Origin: Pedobacter mucosus
GTDB taxonomy: Bacteria; Bacteroidota; Bacteroidia; Sphingobacteriales; Sphingobacteriaceae
Length of the DNA stretch: 64,000 bases
Reading direction: 5' to 3'
Assembly: GCF_022200785.1 (NCBI RefSeq)
Contig: NZ_CP087585.1
Location: 2,046,001 to 2,110,000, forward strand
Both the position numbers and the translations under genes were made by a program. Shown piece by piece: positions 54,693 to 64,000 of the stretch (position 1 is its first letter; each line of letters starts with the position of its first letter). Below the pieces are notes generated by a model. That model was given only the letters and a program-made list of their open reading frames with translations, was not told where the DNA came from and did not search any database.

Positions 54693-57600
54693 ATGAATAT
54701 TACTATACCAAAAAACAATTGGTTTGTTTTACCGAACAAACACAAATTGCACGCCATTCAGAAATTTATGGCTTTAAGTTTTTTAACACTTTTTATAACT
54801 ACAGCTGCCTTTGCGCAAACAGTGGTAAAAGGGATTATTTATGATACAGATAAAAATCCATTGCCAGGTGCTACTATTCAGGTTTTAGGGACCAGTACAA
54901 AAGCACAAACCGATGCAGAAGGTAAGTATCAAATTTCCATTCCTTCGCCAACATCAAAATTAATTGTAAGCTTTGTCGGCTTAAAAACGCAAACGGTAAG
55001 TGTAAACAATCAAACGCTTCTCAATATCACGCTTCAATCCAGTAATGATTTGGACGCTGTTGTTGTAGTCGGATATGCTTCTGTTAGAAAAAGTGACTTA
55101 ACAGGTGCAGCAACTACAGTTTCGGCAAAAGATTTTAATAAAGGTCCATTAACTGCTCCCGATCAGTTAATTCAGGGTAAAGTTGCCGGCGTACAAATGA
55201 TCAATAATAGTGGTCAGCCAGGTGGTGCTTCTACCGTAAGAATTAGGGGTAACTCTGCTATTACAGGCACTGGACAACCATTATATGTTGTGGATGGAGT
55301 TGCACTTGATGGAAGATCTGCTCGTCCATCAACCAGCGCAGGTATCGGAACCGCTCCTGATGGAAATCCTTTAAACTTTATCAATCCTGCAGATATCGAA
55401 TCAATGGAGATTCTGAAAGATGCATCGGCAACAGCGATTTATGGTTCTCGTGCTGCTTATGGAGTTGTTTTGATCACCACAAAAAGAGGTAAATCTGGCG
55501 ATACAAAACTTGATGTAAGCGCATCTGCCGGGGTGAGTAATATTGCTAGAAGAGTTGATGTTTTAAGTGGCGATGAATATCGTGCTGCATTAAAAAAATA
55601 CGGCCTAACTGCTGGTGATTTCGGAACAAGTGTTAACGCCTTAGATGAAATTATTCGTACAGGCTATAACCAAAATTATTCATTAGGAATAAGCGGTGGC
55701 GCAAATGGAAATACTTTTCGTGCTTCTTTAGGTTACCAAGATCAGCAAGGTATTGTTAAAAACACCGATTTTAAGAAATACAGCGCTGGCTTTAATGGCA
55801 ATTTTAAGTTTTTGGAAAGCAAAAAATTAGGATTGGACGTAAACATGATTAGCAATCAATTTCTAGAAAGCATTGCCCCTATTACCACTGATGCTGGTTT
55901 TACAGGAAGTTTAATTAGTCAGGCATTATCTTGGAATCCAACACAATCTTTCTATAAACCTGACGGAAGTTTGTTTATTGATTACGGATCTACAACGATT
56001 AACCCGCTTGCTGCCCTCGCTGCAACCAATGATAAAACTAAAGTAACTACAATTTTAGGAAGCGTATCTCCATATTATAAAATTACCTCTTGGTTAGAAT
56101 ATAGAATGCTGGCAAGTGTAAATTATAGCACTGGTATTAGAAGAGCATCTACAAGAAGCACCTTAAATTTACAAGGAATTCAACCTTCTGGAGATTTCTT
56201 AGGTGGATATGCAAGTTATTCAAATACAGAATTGGTAACACAACAGTTTACCAATACGTTAAATTTCAATAAAGAAATTGCAAATAAATTGAATCTGAAC
56301 GCAGTTATAGGATATGAATACTCAAATTTTATAAATAAGAGCGCTGTTAATACAGGAACTGGTTTCGGCAATCTTCCTTTTGATTACACTGATGCATTTG
56401 AGGCTACGTTAAAATCAAATAGAACATTTGTAACCAGCAACGATCCAACAACAGAGTTACAATCATATTTTGCTAGAGGAATTTTTAATTACGATAATAA
56501 ATATATTTTAACTGCAACAGTTAGGGCTGATGGTTCAACTAAGTTTGGAGCGAATAATAAATATGGTTATTTTCCTTCGTTTGCTGCAGCTTGGAACATA
56601 AAACAAGAAGGTTTTCTTCAAAATGTTGCCTGGTTAAATGTGTTAAAAATAAGAGCAGGATATGGTAAAACTGGTAATCAGGATTTCCCTTCTGGTTCTT
56701 CTCAACAACGTTTTGTATATAGAACACCTAGCAAAGCTGGAGATGCTATTCCGCAGGTTGGTATAAATAATCAAAATGATAATTTGAAATGGCAGGAAGA
56801 TAAACAGACTAACGTTGGTATTGATTTTGGACTTTTTGGAAGTAAGTTAACTGGATCGATAGATTATTTCAACAAAACCACAAAAGATCTTTTGTATCCA
56901 CAAACCGCTTTTGCGCCAGCAGAACAAGGAAATGTAATCACCTGGAAAAATTTAGATGGTGAAATTATTAACAAAGGTTTGGAGCTAAGTTTAAATGCCA
57001 ATATTATCGAAAATGATAATGTATCATGGTCTGTAGGTGGTAATGTAACCTACATTAAAAATAAAGTAGAAAACCTTAACGATTTAATTAAAACTGGTTC
57101 TTTAAGCGGTCAAGGTTTGAGTGATGTAACTACGGAAGTTATTCAGAACGGCTTGCCACTTTTTGCTATGGTAACCAGACAATATAATGGTTTAGATGCA
57201 AATGGCTTTTCGATTTATACTGATGATGGATTTACGAAATACTATGTTGGCAATCCAAATCCTAAATTTATAATGGGTTTGAGCACCAATTTAAGGTATA
57301 AAAAATTCTCTCTAACAGCCAATTTTAATGGTTCATTCGGACAAAGTATTTACAACAATACTGCAAACTCAGTTTTAGCAATTTCAAACCTTGGTTCAAG
57401 AAATGTTTCATCAAGTATTCTGTCTTTACCGATACAAGAATCTCTTGCTAATCCAATTGCAGCATCATCAAGATATATCGAAAAAGGTGATTATGTTAAA
57501 CTTGCAAACGCAACTTTGAATTACAACATTGGGAACATTGGTAAAGCAATTAAATCGCTAAATATTTATGTAAACGGACAAAATCTTTTTGTGATTACTA

Positions 57601-57728
57601 ATTATACAGGTTTTGATCCAGAAGTTAATGTAAACAAAAGTGTTAATGGTGTTCCATCAGCAGGGATTGATTATACCGCTTATCCTACAGCTCGAACATT
57701 TAATTTCGGAGTTAATTTTTCTTTATAA
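54693..57728 (+). CDS. SusC/RagA-family TonB-dependent outer-membrane transporter
   Basis: The 1011-residue protein imports oligosaccharides through the outer membrane with energy from TonB. Signal peptide, then a carboxypeptidase-D regulatory-like domain (VVKGIIYDTDKNPLPGATIQ), a plug domain (GKVAGVQMINNSGQPGGAS, RIRGNSAITGTGQPLYVVDG and EILKDASATAIYGSRAAYGV) and a large beta barrel ending in NFGVNFSL. Its SusD partner lies 15 bases downstream. It follows the fructokinase by 115 bp, and the locus suggests sucrose or a sucrose-containing oligosaccharide as cargo. Confidence 0.96.
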   Translation: MNITIPKNNWFVLPNKHKLHAIQKFMALSFLTLFITTAAFAQTVVKGIIYDTDKNPLPGATIQVLGTSTKAQTDAEGKYQISIPSPTSKLIVSFVGLKTQTVSVNNQTLLNITLQSSNDLDAVVVVGYASVRKSDLTGAATTVSAKDFNKGPLTAPDQLIQGKVAGVQMINNSGQPGGASTVRIRGNSAITGTGQPLYVVDGVALDGRSARPSTSAGIGTAPDGNPLNFINPADIESMEILKDASATAIYGSRAAYGVVLITTKRGKSGDTKLDVSASAGVSNIARRVDVLSGDEYRAALKKYGLTAGDFGTSVNALDEIIRTGYNQNYSLGISGGANGNTFRASLGYQDQQGIVKNTDFKKYSAGFNGNFKFLESKKLGLDVNMISNQFLESIAPITTDAGFTGSLISQALSWNPTQSFYKPDGSLFIDYGSTTINPLAALAATNDKTKVTTILGSVSPYYKITSWLEYRMLASVNYSTGIRRASTRSTLNLQGIQPSGDFLGGYASYSNTELVTQQFTNTLNFNKEIANKLNLNAVIGYEYSNFINKSAVNTGTGFGNLPFDYTDAFEATLKSNRTFVTSNDPTTELQSYFARGIFNYDNKYILTATVRADGSTKFGANNKYGYFPSFAAAWNIKQEGFLQNVAWLNVLKIRAGYGKTGNQDFPSGSSQQRFVYRTPSKAGDAIPQVGINNQNDNLKWQEDKQTNVGIDFGLFGSKLTGSIDYFNKTTKDLLYPQTAFAPAEQGNVITWKNLDGEIINKGLELSLNANIIENDNVSWSVGGNVTYIKNKVENLNDLIKTGSLSGQGLSDVTTEVIQNGLPLFAMVTRQYNGLDANGFSIYTDDGFTKYYVGNPNPKFIMGLSTNLRYKKFSLTANFNGSFGQSIYNNTANSVLAISNLGSRNVSSSILSLPIQESLANPIAASSRYIEKGDYVKLANATLNYNIGNIGKAIKSLNIYVNGQNLFVITNYTGFDPEVNVNKSVNGVPSAGIDYTAYPTARTFNFGVNFSL

Positions 57729-57743
57729 CTTAAATTTTTCAAC

Positions 57744-59252
57744 ATGAAAAACAAATATATTTTGGGCTTAGGGGTAATGGTTATTACCTTTTCAGCCTGC
57801 ACAAAACTTAATGAGGATCTTCACGGACAAGTAAATTCAGGTACGCTTTCTCAAGGAAATGTTCCTGGATTAATATCGGCGGCTTACATCGCAATGAGAG
57901 GTCCATATCAGGCGCCATGGAACTGGTCGGCTTTACAAGAAGTTACTTCGGATGAAACCATAGTGCCAACACGAGCAGGAGACTGGGATGATAATGGCGC
58001 ATGGAGAGCGCTTCACTTACATAAATGGGCGGCAGATGATGGTAGGATTTCTGGTGTTTTTAGAGATTTAAATAGTATCAGCTATGCGGCTACAACTGTG
58101 TTAAGATTTTCTCCAACGCCAGCCCAAGCAGCTGAAGCACGTTTCCTTAGGGCATTTGCTCAATTTTCTATTTTAGATGGATGGGGACAAGTGCCCTACC
58201 GTGAAACTGGCGAAGGTGTAACACTTCCATCAAAGGTTAGAAATGCAGCTGATGAAATTGCTTATTTAATCACAGAATTGACAGCTATAATTCCTGATCT
58301 TCCAACGGGAAATCCGAATGTGGCCAATAAGAATGCAGCGAAGACTTTATTAATGAAAGTTTATTTAAATAAAGGCGCATTTTTAAATCGTAATGCACCA
58401 ACATTCGATGCTGCAGATATGGCTAAAGTGATTAGTCTTGCTGATGAAATTGCAACAAGTGGTTATATTTTATCTACTAACTATTTTGACAATTTTGCGC
58501 CAAATAATAATGTTCTTTCTAAAGAAAATATCTTTACAGCAGAAAATACAGCAGGTAATGATGGAAGTGATTTAGATGGGCAATGGAAGTGTACGTTGCA
58601 TTACAACCAAAATCCAAGCGGTTACAATGGTTTCTCTAGCTTATCTAATTTCTATAACAAATTTGAAGCTTCTGATAAAAGAAGAGGTGGATCTTATGCC
58701 GGACAAACAAACATATCTGGTATTAGGGTTGGATTTTTAGTTGGGCCACAATTTGATCAAAATGGTGTTGCTTTGAAGGATAGAAAAGGTAATCCATTAT
58801 CTTTTACGCCAGAAGTTAGCATTATCGAACGTGATCCAAATCACTTAGAAGTTGCTGGTATCCGTGTGATAAAATATCCGATTGATTATGCCAATACAGG
58901 TTCAAGAAAACCAGATAATGATTGGGTATATTTCCGCTATTCAGATGTTTTATTAATGAAAGCAGAAGCTCAATTAAGAACTTCACAAGCTGCAGCAGCC
59001 TTAACAATCGTAAATTCGATAAGAACGATTAGGGGCGCAAGTTTATTTACAAGTTTAACTTTAGATAACTTATTAGATGAACGCGGACGTGAATTGTATT
59101 GGGAAAGTTTTAGAAGACAAGACTTAATCCGCTTTAATAAATTTTTAACACCTTGGCAGGAAAAACCAACTGACGATCCGAGATATTTATTATTTCCTAT
59201 TCCGGATAATCAGTTAGGAAATCCAAATTTGACTCAGAACCCTGGGTATTAA
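57744..59252 (+). CDS. RagB/SusD-family sugar-binding lipoprotein
   Basis: The 502-residue surface lipoprotein caps the SusC pore. The lipobox is TFSAC (Cys at residue 19). Tetratricopeptide-like helices and SusD features are visible, such as AEARFLRAFAQFSILDGWG, YFRYSDVLLMKAEAQLRTS and LLDERGRELYWESFRRQDLI near the end. It is directly downstream of SusC and followed by a terminator, so it ends the operon. Confidence 0.96.
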   Translation: MKNKYILGLGVMVITFSACTKLNEDLHGQVNSGTLSQGNVPGLISAAYIAMRGPYQAPWNWSALQEVTSDETIVPTRAGDWDDNGAWRALHLHKWAADDGRISGVFRDLNSISYAATTVLRFSPTPAQAAEARFLRAFAQFSILDGWGQVPYRETGEGVTLPSKVRNAADEIAYLITELTAIIPDLPTGNPNVANKNAAKTLLMKVYLNKGAFLNRNAPTFDAADMAKVISLADEIATSGYILSTNYFDNFAPNNNVLSKENIFTAENTAGNDGSDLDGQWKCTLHYNQNPSGYNGFSSLSNFYNKFEASDKRRGGSYAGQTNISGIRVGFLVGPQFDQNGVALKDRKGNPLSFTPEVSIIERDPNHLEVAGIRVIKYPIDYANTGSRKPDNDWVYFRYSDVLLMKAEAQLRTSQAAAALTIVNSIRTIRGASLFTSLTLDNLLDERGRELYWESFRRQDLIRFNKFLTPWQEKPTDDPRYLLFPIPDNQLGNPNLTQNPGY

Positions 59253-59276
59253 TTTTATTTTTCTATTAAATATTAT

Positions 59277-59312
59277 AAAAGAGTTTCAATTAAATTTGGA
59301 ACTCTTTTTTAT
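59277..59312 (+). terminator. Terminator after susD
   Basis: AAAAGAGTT (59277-59285) pairs with AACTCTTTT (59300-59308), followed by more T. It lies 25 bases after the susD stop and separates the sugar locus from the cell-wall gene. Confidence 0.8.
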
Positions 59313-59379
59313 TATCGCTTAGTTCGGGTAAATAACACCTATTTCAATTTTAAAATTAAGATTATTGTCTAAAAAATAA

Positions 59380-61755
59380 ATGAATAACAACTTAAAAGCA
59401 TATTTTTTTACAGATGTTATTTGTTTTATCCTGCTTTTAATATTTCTTTTTTCTCTGCCTAAAGTTCTTTTTAAATCTCCCACTTCCTTTGTTGTTGAGG
59501 CCAATAATGGCAATTTGTTAAGCGCATCTATTGCCAGTGATGGCCAATGGCGTTTTCCGGTTGCAGATAGCATTCCCGTAAAATTTAAAGATTGCATTAT
59601 TGCATTTGAAGACAAGCGATTTTACAATCATTTCGGAATAGATTTTTTCGCAATCGGCCGGGCAATGAGGCAGAATTTTAATGCTAAAACTATTGTAAGT
59701 GGTGGAAGTACACTCACTATGCAAGTCATCCGCTTATCAAGAAAGCAAGATCGAACCCTTCTACAAAAACTATTAGAAATTGTATTAGCAATACGATTAG
59801 AATTGAAATATCCTAAAGAGGATATTTTAAAATTATACGCTGCAAATGCTCCTTTCGGAAGTAATGTTGTTGGTTTAGATGCGGCAAGTTGGAGATATTA
59901 TGGTAGAGATGCTAAAAATCTTTCGTGGGGAGAAATGGCAACTTTAGCCGTTTTGCCTAACAGCCCAACATTGGTTCATCCAGGAAAAAATGCTTCAAAA
60001 CTCATTAAAAAGCGAAATGATTTACTTGATAAACTGGCTAAATTAAAATACATAGATCAAACTACGGCGAACCTTTCTAAGCTTGAGCCTATTCCCGGTA
60101 AACCTTTGCCACTACCCCAAAATGCACCGCATCTGCTAAATCGGTTTAAACTAGAAAGAAAATCTTTATCAGTCAATTCAACTAAAATTACTTCAACTTT
60201 AGATGAAAATATTCAGATTAAGTTAAATTCAATTTTAAAGCGATACAATAATCGTTATCGTGCTAACGACATCAATAATATTTCGGCATTGGTTTTAAAT
60301 GCCAAAACTGGTACTGTAGTAAGTTATGTTGGCAATATTTATCAGCCAGAAAATGCAGCGTTAGAGAGTCATGTTGATATGATTAAAGCTTCGAGAAGCC
60401 CCGGGAGCACACTTAAACCATTGTTGTATGCGAGTATGCTTAACGACGGTTATATCTTACCTCATACTTTAATACCTGATATTCCGACTCAAATTGCTGG
60501 CTATACTCCTCAAAATTACGATTTAGGTTATGATGGAGCCATTGCTGCTGATAAAGCATTGAGTCGTTCATTAAACATTCCGGCGGTAAAAATGTTGCAG
60601 CAATATAAGTATGAACGTTTTTATGATAAGTTAAAAAAACTCGGTTTAAGTACGCTAAATCAACCAGCGGATCATTATGGTTTATCCTTAATTTTAGGCG
60701 GAAGTGAAGTAACCATGTGGGATTTAGCTAACACTTATATGGGCATGGTTCGCACTTTAAACCATTTTAACACCTATAAAGGCTTATATAATCCAGATGA
60801 TTATCAGCCTGCCGAGTATGTTAATTTAAAAATCAAACATGAAAAGGACTACCAACTAAATTCATTTTTAGATCATGGCTCTATCTGGACCACCTTTAAT
60901 GCAATGGAAGAAGTAATGCGACCTGGAGATGAAGGTTTATGGGAACAGTTTTCTTCCTCGCAAAGGGTGGCTTGGAAAACTGGAACAAGTTTTGGTTTCC
61001 GCGATGCCTGGGCGGTTGGTTTAACGCCAGATTATGTAGTTTGTGTATGGGTTGGAAATGCTGATGGTGAAGGCAGACCAGGATTGATTGGGATAGAAAC
61101 TGCAGCGCCGATTTTATTTGATATTTTTAGGTTGCTACCAAAAGGAAAATGGTTTGAAACCCCAACTACCAAACTAAAAAACATCAAGATTTGCAAGCAA
61201 AGTGGTTATAAAGCCAATGAATATTGCCCTGATGTTGTTGATGAAATGGTCCCTGTAGCAGGAGAAAAAACTAAAATTTGTCCGTTTCATAGAATAATTC
61301 ATTTGGATAAGACAGGTACATTTCAAGTAACCGATCAATGCGAAAACATTGCAAGTATGCAACACAAAAGTTGGTTTATTTTGCCGCCTGCTATGGAATA
61401 TTATTATAAAATAAAAAATAGCGACTACAAATCCTTGCCTCTTTTTAAAACTGGCTGTACGAACCCAAATGAAAATAGTGTTATGGAATTAATTTATCCT
61501 AAAAATGGCGCTATTGTTTATATACCACTTGAATTAGATGGATCCAGGGGTAAAATTATTTTGAATGCAGCGCATCGTAATGCAAATGCAAAGATCTATT
61601 GGCACATTGATAATGAATATGTTGCGACAACCAATAACTTTCATCAATTGGCAGTAAGTCCGGCACCAGGCAAACATACAGTAACCTTGGTTGATGAAAG
61701 TGGCGAACGATTGATGCAAGTTTTTAGGGTATTGGAAAAGAAAAAAAAGGAATAA
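59380..61755 (+). CDS. pbpC: Penicillin-binding protein 1C
   Basis: The 791-residue protein polymerises and may crosslink peptidoglycan. An N-terminal membrane anchor (ICFILLLIFLFSLPKVL) is followed by the GT51 glycosyltransferase domain with catalytic Glu in AFEDKRFYNHFGIDFFAIGR and SGGSTLTMQVIRL. The transpeptidase domain has the active Ser in RSPGSTLKPLLYA and KTG in WKTGTSFGF. The C-terminal BiPBP_C-type domain (about residues 690-790) completes the PBP1C layout. It is monocistronic or leads into apbE 100 bp downstream. No alpha-2-macroglobulin gene, often next to pbpC, is visible. Confidence 0.94.
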   Translation: MNNNLKAYFFTDVICFILLLIFLFSLPKVLFKSPTSFVVEANNGNLLSASIASDGQWRFPVADSIPVKFKDCIIAFEDKRFYNHFGIDFFAIGRAMRQNFNAKTIVSGGSTLTMQVIRLSRKQDRTLLQKLLEIVLAIRLELKYPKEDILKLYAANAPFGSNVVGLDAASWRYYGRDAKNLSWGEMATLAVLPNSPTLVHPGKNASKLIKKRNDLLDKLAKLKYIDQTTANLSKLEPIPGKPLPLPQNAPHLLNRFKLERKSLSVNSTKITSTLDENIQIKLNSILKRYNNRYRANDINNISALVLNAKTGTVVSYVGNIYQPENAALESHVDMIKASRSPGSTLKPLLYASMLNDGYILPHTLIPDIPTQIAGYTPQNYDLGYDGAIAADKALSRSLNIPAVKMLQQYKYERFYDKLKKLGLSTLNQPADHYGLSLILGGSEVTMWDLANTYMGMVRTLNHFNTYKGLYNPDDYQPAEYVNLKIKHEKDYQLNSFLDHGSIWTTFNAMEEVMRPGDEGLWEQFSSSQRVAWKTGTSFGFRDAWAVGLTPDYVVCVWVGNADGEGRPGLIGIETAAPILFDIFRLLPKGKWFETPTTKLKNIKICKQSGYKANEYCPDVVDEMVPVAGEKTKICPFHRIIHLDKTGTFQVTDQCENIASMQHKSWFILPPAMEYYYKIKNSDYKSLPLFKTGCTNPNENSVMELIYPKNGAIVYIPLELDGSRGKIILNAAHRNANAKIYWHIDNEYVATTNNFHQLAVSPAPGKHTVTLVDESGERLMQVFRVLEKKKKE

Positions 61756-61873
61756 AACAACGATAAGTATTGTTTTCAAAATGCAACGTTTGTGGCGCAA
61801 ACGAAACACTTAGCTCAATTAATTAGTACTTTTATAGATCTAAAAAAGATAAATATTGAAGCGACTTTATACA

Positions 61874-62905
61874 ATGCTACCAGCCAGAAACTACCTAAAA
61901 AAACTTATTCTACTTCTCTTAATTGTATCAGCTTTTAATGCGAAATCGCAGGTTTTAAGGAAAAGAACAACCCTGTTAATGGGTGGTAGATTCGACATTA
62001 CCATCGTAGCAAAAAATAAAGCTTTAGCAGAGGAAAATATTGACCTTGTAATTTCAGAAATAGCCAGGATAGAAAGTTTAATATCAGATTGGAAAGCTGA
62101 TTCGCAAGTTTCCGAAGTAAACCAGAATGCAGGATTAAGGCCAGTAAAGGTAGATGCGGAGGTTTTCGAATTAACTGAACGGGCAATAAACTTATCTAAA
62201 ATTACTAATGGAGCATTTGACATCAGCTTTGCTGCCATGGATAAAATTTGGAAATTCGATGGATCAATGATAGAAATGCCATCGCCAGAAAGCATCAAAA
62301 AATCCGTAGCCCGAGTAGGCTATGCAAACATTTTGCTAGACAAAGAAAAATCAACCATATTTTTGAAGTTAAAAGGAATGAAAATCGGTTTTGGTGCTTT
62401 GGGCGAAGGTTATGCCGCAGATAGATGTCGTGAAATGATGCTAGCAAAAGGAATAAAAGCCGGAATTGTCAATGCCTCAGGTGATATGAGTGTTTGGGGA
62501 AAGCAACCAAATGGAAAGAATTGGACAGTTGGCATCACAAACCCATTGAAAGAAGATACGGTTTTAGCAGTAGTTGCGCTTAAAAAAGGTGCTGTTGTAA
62601 CTTCAGGAAGTTATAGAAAGTTTGTAGAGTTTGATGGAAAACGATATTCACACATCATTAATCCATCAACTGGTTATCCAGCCACGGGATTAATAAGCGT
62701 AACGATTTTTGGTCCTAGTACCGAAATGGCAAACGGATTAAGCACTTCAACAATGGTTTTAGGAAAAGACGCTGGGAAGCAATTGCTGGAAAAATATCCA
62801 GATTACAGCTACATTATGATAACAGATAAAGGTGAATTTATTATTTCAAATGATCCAATGCTCTCAAAAATTGAAGTTCCTCACAAAGTTCAAGTCGATA
62901 AATAG
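61874..62905 (+). CDS. apbE: FAD:protein FMN transferase (ApbE)
   Basis: ApbE attaches FMN covalently to Thr or Ser of target flavoproteins on the outer face of the membrane. With ATG 61874 (MLPARNYLKK) the protein has 343 residues; a TTG six codons earlier is possible. A signal peptide ends FNAKSQ. Family motifs are LMGGRFDITIVA, the RCREMMLAKGIKAGIVNASGD region and SYRKFVEFDGKRYSHIINPS for FAD and Mg binding. A flavodoxin-reductase gene converges on it with 45 bases between them, which suggests a shared electron-transfer role. No Na+-NQR or Rnf gene is in the window. Confidence 0.93.
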   Translation: MLPARNYLKKLILLLLIVSAFNAKSQVLRKRTTLLMGGRFDITIVAKNKALAEENIDLVISEIARIESLISDWKADSQVSEVNQNAGLRPVKVDAEVFELTERAINLSKITNGAFDISFAAMDKIWKFDGSMIEMPSPESIKKSVARVGYANILLDKEKSTIFLKLKGMKIGFGALGEGYAADRCREMMLAKGIKAGIVNASGDMSVWGKQPNGKNWTVGITNPLKEDTVLAVVALKKGAVVTSGSYRKFVEFDGKRYSHIINPSTGYPATGLISVTIFGPSTEMANGLSTSTMVLGKDAGKQLLEKYPDYSYIMITDKGEFIISNDPMLSKIEVPHKVQVDK

Positions 62906-62950
62906 ATTGATTGCGATTTGATATTTAATCCTTTTAGGGCTAATAAAATA

Positions 62951-64000
62951 CTAGTAACAATCCATCAATATCTGATTTCTAGATTGATAGAAGGACAATG
63001 GATGATCAGTTTTAGTTAGGCATATTTCTGCTAAAACTAGAAGAATATCCTTTTGCATTGATAAAGAGCCGCAAATCATAATCACTGCAGACTGGGCAAG
63101 TTCTTGTGCTATTTTATCCTCATCAATTGAGATTAAATGACTTACATATTGCTTTTTACCTTCTCTAGAATAGGCAATATTGAGGTTGTTTAACTTGAAA
63201 TCATTCAGCCTTGTATTTAAAAAATCATTGAATGGTTCAAATGATGAAGCGTCTTTAAAACCACAATATAAATGACAAGGAATTTTAGCTTTGTTTTCAT
63301 CAATCATTCCTAGAAACGGGGCAATACCGGTTCCATTAGAAATCATAATCACTCTATTGGCCTTTGATGGAAAATTAAAATGGTTGTTTTTAACAATTCT
63401 TGCCTTTAATTTATCACCGCTTTTTAAACTATGCAAAAACTCAGACCCTAGTCCGTTTTGATGCAGTTTAACACTTAATTGAATACTTTTATTAACTATA
63501 CCGACGGAATAAAGTCGCTCTCTATGGTCGTTTGCTGGATAAATAGCTAACAAATCGCCTGATTTTGCTTGAACGGTTATCCCTCCTTTTAAATTAATTA
63601 GAAAGGTACTTCCATATGATTTGTTGGCTTGAACAGTAAAGCTTTTGAGCGATTGTTTTTCAACTTTACTACTAATAAATCCATTAAAAGGAATTTCGCT
63701 TTTTTGCGACCATGATTCCTGCCACAACATTAAATCTTGCGGAGAGCCATCATTTACGGTATGAATATCAATTAATGGCGATGCCCAATTTTGCGATGAA
63801 AAGTAGTTATGAACATCGAATGCAAATTTACAGAAGTCAGGATATGCCTTTGAGCCGAAACCCAAAACTGAATAATGTAATGCTTTAGGCTGGGGGGTTT
63901 CTTTAATTAAAGCAAGAAATTTCGATGCATTTGAAGGTGCCTCACCTTCACCATAAGTCGACGTAAATATAAGTAGTTGCGCTGCATTCGGGAAAACAGC
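62951..64000 (-). CDS. Flavodoxin/FNR-type reductase, C-terminal part (partial at window edge)
   Basis: The frame is open from the right edge (64000), so the gene is cut there; at least 349 residues are visible. The start of the visible part is a flavodoxin domain (LLIFTSTYGEGEAPS, then SVLGFGSKAYPDF). An FAD-binding and NAD(P)H-binding reductase domain of the sulfite-reductase-flavoprotein type follows, with RLYSVGIVNK, VIMISNGTGIAPFLGMI and a C-terminal QILMDCY. In related bacteria such proteins often begin with a PepSY membrane domain; that part would lie outside the window. The neighbour apbE suggests flavin-linked electron transfer to the outside, possibly for iron reduction. Confidence 0.85.
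   Translation of the reverse strand, partial: AVFPNAAQLLIFTSTYGEGEAPSNASKFLALIKETPQPKALHYSVLGFGSKAYPDFCKFAFDVHNYFSSQNWASPLIDIHTVNDGSPQDLMLWQESWSQKSEIPFNGFISSKVEKQSLKSFTVQANKSYGSTFLINLKGGITVQAKSGDLLAIYPANDHRERLYSVGIVNKSIQLSVKLHQNGLGSEFLHSLKSGDKLKARIVKNNHFNFPSKANRVIMISNGTGIAPFLGMIDENKAKIPCHLYCGFKDASSFEPFNDFLNTRLNDFKLNNLNIAYSREGKKQYVSHLISIDEDKIAQELAQSAVIMICGSLSMQKDILLVLAEICLTKTDHPLSFYQSRNQILMDCY

Overview
This window looks like a chromosomal segment of a low-GC Bacteroidota, most likely a Sphingobacteriaceae member close to Pedobacter. That rests on recognised families, not a search. It carries a type IX secretion C-terminal domain protein next to a PorP/SprF protein, a SusC/SusD pair, many secreted glycoside hydrolases, DoxX pairs, a NodT-type RND system and abundant palindromic intergenic repeats. 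No tRNA, rRNA, transposase, integrase, reverse transcriptase or CRISPR array was seen.

Layout. 1-8992: end of a NifU-like gene, a membrane-anchored glutamate-synthase-like flavoprotein, a YciO/Sua5-family protein, a giant secreted PHP-domain protein with a type IX sorting tail, and its PorP/SprF partner. 8993-11270: a gene-free island of duplicated repeats. 11271-13070: nhaA followed by four exact 149-bp tandem units. Each unit carries the gene's last helix joined to a repeat that supplies an in-frame ATG, so four tandem 45-codon mini-ORFs result. 13152-21302: a type I restriction-modification operon on the minus strand (hsdM, a PD-(D/E)XK nuclease, an unknown gene, hsdS, hsdR). Its hsdR has a one-base frameshift inside the nuclease centre. 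21461-23711: two small or unknown genes and repeat-rich DNA, including a 12 x 21-bp minisatellite.

23712-30517: RND efflux operon (adaptor, permease, outer-membrane factor) with an adjacent TetR regulator; near-identical candidate operators lie upstream of both the adaptor and the regulator. 30977-35779: GT-C glycosyltransferase, MetA-like outer-membrane protein, a second glycosyltransferase and an orphan response regulator without its phospho-acceptor Asp. 35938-42493: a pectin/rhamnogalacturonan side-chain cluster (PL22-like lyase, GH105, GH2, GH53). 42716-47999: DUF2490 protein, HAD hydrolase, a cysteine biosynthesis pair (cysE-cysM), two DoxX proteins and small proteins.

48111-59252: a probable sucrose utilisation locus. 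It holds a LacI regulator with a perfect 16-bp palindrome, a secreted GH13, an SLC45-like importer, a GH100-like invertase, a PfkB fructokinase, SusC and SusD. The genes suggest uptake through SusCD, periplasmic or cytoplasmic hydrolysis and phosphorylation of fructose. 59380-64000: penicillin-binding protein 1C, ApbE flavin transferase and, converging on it, the end of a flavodoxin/FNR-type reductase that runs off the window.

The observation most worth following up is the nhaA tail array at 12426-13070. Its copies differ almost only at synonymous codon positions and look like mosaics of one another.
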